Positions 34,232 to 41,337 of a DNA stretch of 64,000 nucleotides are shown here, piece by piece (the stretch's first letter is position 1; every line of letters starts with the position of its first letter). The translations under genes and the position numbers were made by a program. This stretch comes from Paenibacillus guangzhouensis (GTDB lineage: Bacteria > Bacillota > Bacilli > Paenibacillales > Paenibacillaceae), in NCBI RefSeq assembly GCF_009363075.1, contig NZ_CP045293.1, forward strand, positions 2,976,001 through 3,040,000. The letters run 5' to 3'. The notes below the pieces were generated by a model. It had not been told where the DNA came from and made no database searches. It was given only the letters and a program-made list of their open reading frames with translations.

Positions 34232-35563
34232 TTACTTCGTAAGCGCGACTTTCTTCATCCGCTCAGGAATTAAGTCGTTCCCGACAATGTTATCAAATGA
34301 TTCACGTGCCACAACTAGATCCGCTTGCCCATCCTTTGCGAATACAACGGAAGGACGACGAATCCGGTTGTAATTGCTCGCCATTGCATAATTATACGCA
34401 CCCGTGCAAGCAACAGCTAACAAATCGCCACTGTTCACTTTCGGCAGCTCTAAATCCCAAATCAGCATATCTCCGCTCTCGCAGCATTTCCCTGCGATCG
34501 ATACGGTCTCAACAGCCTCTTCTTTGGCACGGTTCGCCAGAATGGCTTCATATTTGGATTCATATAAGGCTGGACGCGGGTTGTCCGTCATCCCGCCGTC
34601 GACAGCGACATATTTACGTACACCTGGAATTTCTTTGCTCGTCCCTACGGTATAGAGTGTCGTTCCTGCATCCCCAACGATACTGCGGCCCGGCTCGACC
34701 CAGATCTCTGGAAGCGTATCTCCCAATGCTGCGAAATGCGTCTTCACACCATCCGTGATCGCTTTAACATATTGGGAAACTTGTAGCGGAGTATCACCCT
34801 CGACGTAACGAATACCGAAACCTCCGCCAAGGTTTACGACTTTGAAGGTGACTTGAAGTTCATCACGCACACGAAGTGCGAACGCTGCAACGCGCTCAAC
34901 CGCCATCTGGAATCCTTCTACTTCGAAGATCTGGGACCCGATGTGAGAATGAACGCCCAGCAATTCAAGATTCGCGAGCTCTGAAGCCTCACGAACAGCG
35001 ACGAACGCAGAGCCGTTACCAATATCGAAGCCGAACTTCGAATCTGTCTGCCCCGTCGAAATATATTCATGGGTATGCGCTTCTACGCCAGGTGTTACAC
35101 GCAAGAGAATGTTCACTCGTTGGCCTTTCTCAGCTGCGATGGCGTTGAGCAAATGCAGTTCGATAAAGTTATCGACAACGAAGCAACCGATACGCGCATC
35201 AATCGCCATCTCAATCTCTTCTACCGTCTTATTATTTCCGTGGAAATGAATGCGGTGGGCCGGGAAACCAGCTTGAAGCGCAGTATAGAGTTCGCCATCC
35301 GATACAACATCGAGAGACAAGCCTTCTTCATCAGCCAGACGGCACATCGCCATGACGCAAAATGCCTTGGATGCATACGCTACCTGGAAGTTCAATCCGG
35401 ATTCACGGAATGCTGCGATATATTCACGGCAACGTTTGCGAACTAATTCCTCATCTACAATATATAAGGGGGTTCCGAATTGCGCTTTCAAATCTGTGAC
35501 ATCGCAGCCACCAATCTCTAAATGTCCTTTGGAATTAATTTTACTTGTGCCATGTAAGTACAT
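34232..35563 (-). CDS. lysA: Diaminopimelate decarboxylase
   Basis: Last step of lysine synthesis, PLP-dependent. The 443-residue protein has FQVAYASKAF (Schiff-base Lys), the GVHSHIGSQI block, GGGFGIRY, EPGRSIVG and the cysteine-bearing AGKCCESGDML. ATG with GAGGAG upstream. It lies between spoVAF and ppiB, as in B. subtilis. Supplies lysine and consumes meso-DAP, also a cell-wall precursor in sporulation. Confidence 0.97.
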   Translation of the reverse strand: MYLHGTSKINSKGHLEIGGCDVTDLKAQFGTPLYIVDEELVRKRCREYIAAFRESGLNFQVAYASKAFCVMAMCRLADEEGLSLDVVSDGELYTALQAGFPAHRIHFHGNNKTVEEIEMAIDARIGCFVVDNFIELHLLNAIAAEKGQRVNILLRVTPGVEAHTHEYISTGQTDSKFGFDIGNGSAFVAVREASELANLELLGVHSHIGSQIFEVEGFQMAVERVAAFALRVRDELQVTFKVVNLGGGFGIRYVEGDTPLQVSQYVKAITDGVKTHFAALGDTLPEIWVEPGRSIVGDAGTTLYTVGTSKEIPGVRKYVAVDGGMTDNPRPALYESKYEAILANRAKEEAVETVSIAGKCCESGDMLIWDLELPKVNSGDLLAVACTGAYNYAMASNYNRIRRPSVVFAKDGQADLVVARESFDNIVGNDLIPERMKKVALTK

Positions 35564-35692
35564 ATCATTTCTCCTCTACTTTTTCATCTATATGTCGGAT
35601 TGGAAATATTTATCGTTCCAAATTTTACAACATTATAGCAAATAATCTGTAGAAGAAGAATGGACTAATTTGCAGATCATTTGTATTTTTAT

Positions 35693-37438
35693 TTAATCGG
35701 ATTCATTCTTTCTCATCTTCGTACTATCGACAGTTTGGTTGTAACTCGGGCGTTTCCGCATATTCAGCACAGGTTGACGAATGAAAATATTGAGAAGCGC
35801 CTTTGCATTAAATGGTATGAACGGCCAGAGGTACGACGAGTTGTAGGAACGATGCACGGATAGAAACAGGATGACAAGCGTCGATCCGACAATAAATCCA
35901 GCGCCTCCAAAAATAGCCACGGCGATCAACAAGAACAAGCGTACAATTCGGTTGGCCAGCGATAATTCGTAGCTGGGTGTTGCGAACATGCCGATCGCTG
36001 CGACCGCCATGTATAAGATTACTTCGGGAACGAATAACCCTGCCTTCACCGCGACATCGCCCAGAAGAATCGCCGCCATTAACCCCATCGCTGTCGAGAG
36101 CGGTGTCGGTGTGTGAACGGCAGCCATCCGCATCAAGTCTACCCCGATTTCTGCGATGAGAAACTGAACCAATAGAGGCAGCTTACTCGCTTTTTGCGCC
36201 CCGATAAAATCAAAAACAGCCGGTTTAAATTCAGGATGCGTTGCGAGAAGCAGCCACATCGGCAGGACAAATAGCGATGCGAAAATTCCGATAAATCGCA
36301 CCAGCCTGAGGTATGTTCCCATAAAAGGTGTCTGCCGATTCTCTTCCGCATGCTGGCATAAATCGAAATAGGTTGTCGGCAGCAGCATCACCGAAGGGGA
36401 GGTATCCACGAATAAGACGATATTGCCTTCCAACAATTGCGCAGCGACAACGTCGGGACGCTCTGAATACCGAACGAGGGGGAACGGATTCCAGTTCTTG
36501 TTGATGATGGCTTCCTCTAACTGCTTATCCGCAAGCGGCAGCCCGTCAATATCCAGGCCTTTAATCTTCTTGCGTATCGCTTCCACATCTCGTGAATTGG
36601 CAATATCATCGATATACGCAATTGCAATATCCGTCCGCGTTCTTCGACCCACTTGCACGAGTTCATATTTGAGCCCTGGATCCCGAAGTCTTCGACGCAC
36701 CAGTGTGACGTTCGTGAGCAGGGTCTCTGTAAATCCGTCACGCGCCCCGCGTACGACCCGCTCCAAGCTAGCCTCTTCCGGCCCCCTGCTCGGGAAGGTC
36801 TTGACGTCCATTACAATCGCAATGGATTCATGCTCAATGAACAATGCGCTTCCACCAGCAAGCACCTTATTAATGGTTTCACTCATCTTATGCGTTTTCT
36901 CTACTTGAACGTGTGGGATGTAGCAATCAAAAAATGTTTTCACCACATTCACCGTTAATTGCTCCGATTTCAAGAAAGTTAACCGCTCCAAGATTAGCGT
37001 CATCACTTCATCTTTAATAAATCCATTCAAGTACAGGAGCCCCGTTCGCCGTTCCCCGAAGGTCATTTCTCGAAACACGACATCAAAGCTTTTTCCCAGA
37101 CCGACAACATGCTTGAGGGTGCTTTTCACTTCTTCCAGTCGTTTGGACACACGGTCATGTTCCTGCCAATAAATGATGGATTCTTCGATGGTATCCGATC
37201 TCTCGCTATTATACTTGCCGTGCTGCTCATCTTTCTTCGAATTCCGTTGACGACCCTGGCCCTGATCCTGCGATTGATCCGGATTGGAATTTTGTTGACC
37301 CTGTCCGTGCATGTCTTGACCATGATCGTGATCCGATGGCAATGACTCTGGTATCGTGTCCGCATCTTTCCCTAACAGATTCATCGCTTCATTAGGAACA
37401 TCCTGTTCATAAGGGTTGTTGTTATTCGTCTGCATCAT
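35693..37438 (-). CDS. spoVAF: Spore germination protein SpoVAF (GerA-type A subunit family)
   Basis: Membrane protein of the spore inner membrane, related to germinant receptor A subunits; in B. subtilis SpoVAF modulates germination with YqhR/FigP. An N-terminal hydrophilic region of about 85 residues is rich in Asn/Gln/His/Asp/Gly. The usual cytosolic domain follows (GERRTGLLYLNGFIKD), then DTSPSVMLLPTTYFDL and four to five transmembrane helices. 581 residues against about 490 in B. subtilis; the extra length is the low-complexity N-terminus. ATG pair at 37438/37435 after AAGGGAG. Confidence 0.92.
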   Translation of the reverse strand: MMQTNNNNPYEQDVPNEAMNLLGKDADTIPESLPSDHDHGQDMHGQGQQNSNPDQSQDQGQGRQRNSKKDEQHGKYNSERSDTIEESIIYWQEHDRVSKRLEEVKSTLKHVVGLGKSFDVVFREMTFGERRTGLLYLNGFIKDEVMTLILERLTFLKSEQLTVNVVKTFFDCYIPHVQVEKTHKMSETINKVLAGGSALFIEHESIAIVMDVKTFPSRGPEEASLERVVRGARDGFTETLLTNVTLVRRRLRDPGLKYELVQVGRRTRTDIAIAYIDDIANSRDVEAIRKKIKGLDIDGLPLADKQLEEAIINKNWNPFPLVRYSERPDVVAAQLLEGNIVLFVDTSPSVMLLPTTYFDLCQHAEENRQTPFMGTYLRLVRFIGIFASLFVLPMWLLLATHPEFKPAVFDFIGAQKASKLPLLVQFLIAEIGVDLMRMAAVHTPTPLSTAMGLMAAILLGDVAVKAGLFVPEVILYMAVAAIGMFATPSYELSLANRIVRLFLLIAVAIFGGAGFIVGSTLVILFLSVHRSYNSSYLWPFIPFNAKALLNIFIRQPVLNMRKRPSYNQTVDSTKMRKNESD

Positions 37439-37469
37439 GTTACTCCCTTTGTACTCATTTCGAGCTTGT

Positions 37470-37901
37470 CTAGTGATATATTAGCCAATCAAATAGTGAT
37501 CCGGTCACTTTACCTAGCACCATTGCCATTAATAGTCCGAACATATAGCGTACAATGCCAAGTCTTTTGGCAAGGATCGGCAGCACGTTCAGCACTTCAG
37601 TTAGTGCAGCAGCGAGCAGCCCGATAAATAATCCATGGAGAAGGCCAATCGATCCGGATAATATCGGTGTGAGCCATGCAACACCGAATTTGAAATCCCA
37701 GAAATCAGCAACCGTCCAATATAACGAACCAGAGACCATCGCTCCCTCGAACCAATGCACCTTATCGTAAGAGCGTGTTAATTGAGCTAGCCGCGGTATA
37801 ATATCCAGCACGATAAATAATGCAACGAGACCCCCTCCGACAGCGATGCCACCGGCGAGTCCGATGAATAGATTACTGAATATCACAAGCGCATCAATCA
37901 C
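37470..37901 (-). CDS. spoVAB: Stage V sporulation protein AB
   Basis: Small polytopic membrane protein of the spoVA group, which moves calcium dipicolinate into the spore. Begins ALVIFSNLFIGLAGGIAVGG and has about four helices, ending WLIYH. The GTG at 37901 (AAGGTG six bases before) yields 143 residues, close to B. subtilis SpoVAB (about 141); the longer frame to 37949 adds a cysteine-rich segment translated out of the end of spoVAA and is rejected. Overlaps spoVAA by eight bases. Confidence 0.92.
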   Translation of the reverse strand: MIDALVIFSNLFIGLAGGIAVGGGLVALFIVLDIIPRLAQLTRSYDKVHWFEGAMVSGSLYWTVADFWDFKFGVAWLTPILSGSIGLLHGLFIGLLAAALTEVLNVLPILAKRLGIVRYMFGLLMAMVLGKVTGSLFDWLIYH

Positions 37902-38529
37902 GCGAATCACCTTGTTTCTGCAGCCGATCATACTCTTCGGACACCACAAAATGATTCAAATTCTCTTGATACAGAAAAATTTCAAGCTCTAGCGGCGTCG
38001 GCTCTTCATTAAATTTCTTCTTGAATACGTGGTTAAAAAACACGACCATACCAAAACCGATGCCAATCGAATAGGCAATCTGGAACAAGATCGGCCGCTC
38101 TGTCTTCTGACCCGATATGAGCTCAACAATCCGCTGCTGGACTTCGAGCATACTCACATCCGCATGGAAATTCATAATGGCGAGACCAGAACCGAAAAAT
38201 AACAACAACCACACTAGAATGAATAGTAGTACACTGGGCTTCTTCGGGCTGCCTACGATATCGACAAGTACATGGGGCTCGCCAAAATATTCTATTCTCA
38301 TTCCAGGCTCTATCTGATGAACAGCGCTCACAATGCGCATCATATCAATCATGATGATGTTACCATCCGCTTTCCGCGGTTGGTATAGCACAAGGGCCGA
38401 TAGCCGGTCATACCACATGGGATCAATGAGCAGCTCAGCAATGTGGCCAAGCGTGATCGATTTTCCTCGCTGAAGTGAAACACGTCGGCGAAGACGTAAA
38501 TATAGTGTAGGGGGGGATCGAAGTTCCAT
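37894..38529 (-). CDS. spoVAA: Stage V sporulation protein AA
   Basis: Forespore-expressed spoVA component. A soluble N-terminal domain (about residues 1-105) with LYLRLRRRVSLQRGKSITLG is followed by two hydrophobic segments (SVLLFILVWLLLFFGSGLAI and ILFQIAYSIGIGFGMVVFF) and a short charged tail. 211 residues, similar to B. subtilis. ATG follows AAGGAGG. First gene of a cluster that continues directly to spoVAB and spoVAF; spoVAC, AD and AE are missing. Confidence 0.93.
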   Translation of the reverse strand: MELRSPPTLYLRLRRRVSLQRGKSITLGHIAELLIDPMWYDRLSALVLYQPRKADGNIIMIDMMRIVSAVHQIEPGMRIEYFGEPHVLVDIVGSPKKPSVLLFILVWLLLFFGSGLAIMNFHADVSMLEVQQRIVELISGQKTERPILFQIAYSIGIGFGMVVFFNHVFKKKFNEEPTPLELEIFLYQENLNHFVVSEEYDRLQKQGDSRD

Positions 38530-38575
38530 CCAAAAATGATCCTCCTTTTTTCGGATTTCGTTCCAAGCGTACCCT

Positions 38576-38605
38576 TAGTATGGGAAATGATGTAGAAAAC
38601 TAGTC
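38576..38605 (-). promoter_or_regulatory. Candidate sigma-G promoter of spoVAA-AB-AF
   Basis: On the minus strand, GACTA (38601-38605), an 18-base spacer and CATACTA (38576-38582), an exact fit to the sigma-G/F -10 (CATWMTA). It lies about 50 bases before the spoVAA start. Fits the known forespore control of spoVA. Confidence 0.55.
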
Positions 38606-38616
38606 ACTTAAATCTC

Positions 38617-38665
38617 TTGCATCTGTCGAGAAGATGTATTACATTATATGTATAGATACTCATAT
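38617..38665 (+). promoter_or_regulatory. Promoter and candidate operator of the zinc-efflux pair
   Basis: TTGCAT (38617-38622), 17-base spacer and TACATT (38640-38645) suggest a promoter. The inverted repeat ATATG-N10-CATAT (38646-38665) immediately after is in the right place for an ArsR/SmtB-family operator. Confidence 0.45.
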
Positions 38666-38690
38666 ATTCATTAAGGTGGTGTACATATCC

Positions 38691-39023
38691 ATGCATGATC
38701 CAAATCAACGTCCTGAAGAATCTCTACCCTGCACAACCTTGGATGAGGAGACCCTATTTATGGTGTCACAGACCTTCAAAGCACTATCAGATACGACACG
38801 CATTCGCATCCTCCATCTACTCTCACAGCGGGAATGCTCTGTGAATGAAATTGCGGATGAATTATCATTACTGCAATCCACCGTGTCCCATCAATTACGG
38901 TTTCTTAAAAATTTAAGACTCGTCAAATTTCGCCGGGCTGGAACGACCCTATACTACTCGCACGATGATCAGCACGTCATGGATTTACTATCTGAAGCGA
39001 TTCACCATGCATGTCATGACTAG
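38691..39023 (+). CDS. ArsR/SmtB-family metal sensor, CzrA-type (alpha-5 zinc site)
   Basis: Repressor released by metal. The 110-residue protein has the winged-helix with [20 protein letters not shown] and [20 protein letters not shown]. In the last helix Asp93, His95, His106 and His109 follow the DxH-x10-Hx2H pattern that makes the alpha-5 Zn(II)/Co(II) site of CzrA and SmtB, whereas the CadC-type cysteine pair (CVCDL) is absent. This predicts zinc/cobalt rather than arsenic or cadmium sensing. The ATG at 38691 follows AAGGTGG. It directly precedes its likely target, the P-type ATPase. Confidence 0.92.
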   Translation: MHDPNQRPEESLPCTTLDEETLFMVSQTFKALSDTTRIRILHLLSQRECSVNEIADELSLLQSTVSHQLRFLKNLRLVKFRRAGTTLYYSHDDQHVMDLLSEAIHHACHD

Positions 39024-39057
39024 CTAGGACCAAGAATAGCATGAGAGGTGAGCAGTG

Positions 39058-41265
39058 ATGGAACAACAACAATACCGCGTAAGAGGACTTAGCTGCGCAA
39101 ATTGCACACGTGAAATGGAAGAAGAGATTCGCAAGCTCGAACATGGCGCTGAAGCAACACTAAGTTATAACACAGGCAAACTAACCGTGAGTTCGAATAT
39201 TGCACTAGATAAAGTTCAACAGATTCTGCGTCGCGACGGTGCGCGCATGGAGCCGCTCCATGCCTCCGATACCCATAAGGCGCATCATCATGACGAACAA
39301 GAACATCATCATGATCACGGACATGGCGTGGACCATCAACATGCAGACCATGCTCATGATCACCATCACGGACACGACCATGCGCACGGTCATGATCACG
39401 ATCATTCGCATGCGGGTGGTCAACGATTACCGATGATTCTTATCGCATCCACGTTATTATTCGCGATCAGCGTTATCTGGGGCAGCGCACTTGGGAATGC
39501 CGTATCTATTGGAATGTACCTCATTGCGATCGTGCTTAGCGGGTACGGCACCTTCATGCAAGGCGCCCGCAATCTGTTCCGCTTGAAATTCAATATTGAT
39601 ACGTTAATGACGATTGCATTAATCGGGGCTATCGCGATCGGAGAATGGAAAGAAGCGACACTCGTCGCCATCCTTTTTGGACTTAATGAGTGGCTTGAGG
39701 GGCTTGGTATGGAGAAAGCTCGCAGATCCATGGAGGCATTGCTCCAAGTCGCACCGAAACAAGCTACACGAATTCGTGACGGGGTTGAATCTGTGATTCC
39801 GATCGCGGCTCTTCAGGTCGGTGATATTGTGCTCGTTCGTTCTGGGGAGAAAATACCGTCCGACGGCACCATCGTGGAAGGCCATAGCTCCGTGAACGAA
39901 GCAGCCATTACCGGGGAGTCGCTCCCGGTCGATAAGAACATCGGCGAACCCGTCTTCGGCGGCAGCATTAATAATGAAGGCGTCTTAAAAGTGCGAATCG
40001 ACAAAGCATACGCGGATTCCTCCCTATCGCGAATCCTGCACCTCGTCGAGGAGGCGCAAGAGACGAAGACGCCTACGGAACTGTTCATTAATCGATTCTC
40101 AACGTACTACACACCAGCAGTTATCGTCATCGCGATTCTCGTCATGCTGGTACCTCCTCTCTTCCTCGGCGCGAACTGGGGAGATTGGTTCTACCAAGGG
40201 CTAGCCGTTCTCATTGTGGGTTGTCCATGTGCACTTATTCTCTCTTCACCGATTGCAATTGTATCCGGTATTACACGCAACGCCCGGAACGGAATCTTGA
40301 TCAAGGGCGGCGTCCATCTGGAACAGCTCGGCAAAGTCGACACGCTCGCATTTGACAAAACAGGTACGCTCACGAAAGGCGAACCGCATGTTGAACGGAC
40401 GATCATCTATAATCATGAACGCTTCTTCTCGGTGGCGGCCGCAATTGAGCGCTCCTCTTCGCATCCGCTAGCCACAGCGATTATGAAGAAGATTGCACAG
40501 GAGAATATCAATCACCTGGAACCGGAATCGATCCAGACAGTTCCAGGTCAAGGGATCCTTGCCGTTATTGAAGGAACAAGATACCGTGTCGGGAATGAAC
40601 GCAGCCTGACCGATTTCGACATCCAGCCTAATGAGCAGGCTGATATCGAATCACTCAAGGAACAAGGTCTTACACTCGTCCTTATCGCGGATGAGCATCA
40701 TATTCTGGGGATGTTCGGGATCGCAGATGAGATCCGTCCGGAGAGCGCACATGTGATTGATGAGCTTCACCGCCTCGGTATCCGTCGCACCGTCATGCTC
40801 ACAGGCGATCATGAACGGACAGCGAGCAAAGTCGCAAACGCCGTTGGCGTGCGGGAGGTCTACAGCGGACTGATGCCGGAAGATAAAGTCGCGCAGATGC
40901 GAACACTTGCTTCGCAAGGCACGGTTGCGATGATCGGCGATGGAATTAACGATGCCCCTGCCCTCGCTTCCGCACAATTAGGGATTGCGATGGGCAAAGG
41001 AACAGACAGCGCCATCGAAGTTGCTGACCTCGTACTCATGCAAGACCACCTCGGCAAGCTACCGGAAGCGGTACGTATTGCAAGACGCGTGAATCGCGTC
41101 ATCCGTACGAATATCGTATTCGCGCTTGGACTCAAAATCATTGCGCTTCTTCTCACCATTCCAGGATGGTTGACCCTGTGGTTCGCCATCCTATCCGATA
41201 TGGGTGCGACGATTATTGTCACCTTACTCAGCTTGACGATATTGATCCAAAAGAAGCAACATTAA
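39058..41265 (+). CDS. Zinc/cadmium/lead/cobalt-exporting P1B-type ATPase with His-rich loop
   Basis: Exports divalent metal ions using ATP. Order: heavy-metal-associated domain with SCANC (about residue 12-16), a His/Asp-rich stretch of about 50 residues (near 78-125, mostly HxH and DH pairs), transmembrane helices, actuator ITGES, the CPC metal site in VGCPCALILSSP, DKTGTLT phosphorylation site, the HP motif (SSHPLATA) and GDGINDAPAL. The CPC plus DKT...P class with terminal Asp (ILSDMGATI) fits the Zn/Cd/Pb subclass (ZntA/CadA). GTG 39055 is an alternative start. 735 residues. Cotranscribed with the sensor. Confidence 0.94.
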   Translation: MEQQQYRVRGLSCANCTREMEEEIRKLEHGAEATLSYNTGKLTVSSNIALDKVQQILRRDGARMEPLHASDTHKAHHHDEQEHHHDHGHGVDHQHADHAHDHHHGHDHAHGHDHDHSHAGGQRLPMILIASTLLFAISVIWGSALGNAVSIGMYLIAIVLSGYGTFMQGARNLFRLKFNIDTLMTIALIGAIAIGEWKEATLVAILFGLNEWLEGLGMEKARRSMEALLQVAPKQATRIRDGVESVIPIAALQVGDIVLVRSGEKIPSDGTIVEGHSSVNEAAITGESLPVDKNIGEPVFGGSINNEGVLKVRIDKAYADSSLSRILHLVEEAQETKTPTELFINRFSTYYTPAVIVIAILVMLVPPLFLGANWGDWFYQGLAVLIVGCPCALILSSPIAIVSGITRNARNGILIKGGVHLEQLGKVDTLAFDKTGTLTKGEPHVERTIIYNHERFFSVAAAIERSSSHPLATAIMKKIAQENINHLEPESIQTVPGQGILAVIEGTRYRVGNERSLTDFDIQPNEQADIESLKEQGLTLVLIADEHHILGMFGIADEIRPESAHVIDELHRLGIRRTVMLTGDHERTASKVANAVGVREVYSGLMPEDKVAQMRTLASQGTVAMIGDGINDAPALASAQLGIAMGKGTDSAIEVADLVLMQDHLGKLPEAVRIARRVNRVIRTNIVFALGLKIIALLLTIPGWLTLWFAILSDMGATIIVTLLSLTILIQKKQH

Positions 41266-41277
41266 TGGCAAGCAAAA

Positions 41278-41320
41278 AGAACCTTCAACGCCCGATCACG
41301 GGATTGAAGGTTCTTTTTCT
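41278..41320. terminator. Bidirectional terminator between the ATPase and S-layer protein genes
   Basis: AGAACCTTCAA...TTGAAGGTTCT with T runs on both sides, between convergent genes. Confidence 0.85.
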
Positions 41321-41337
41321 TTATGCATATCGTACGC

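Noticed and set aside
36423-36908. 161-residue open frame opposite spoVAF
   Set aside because: Antisense to a conserved gene, with composition of a shadow frame and no ribosome site or family motif.
39205-39436. Met/His-rich short frames across the ATPase His-rich loop
   Set aside because: They are the same CAT/CAC-rich repeat read in other frames (strings of Met, Ile, Thr, Val) and not genes.
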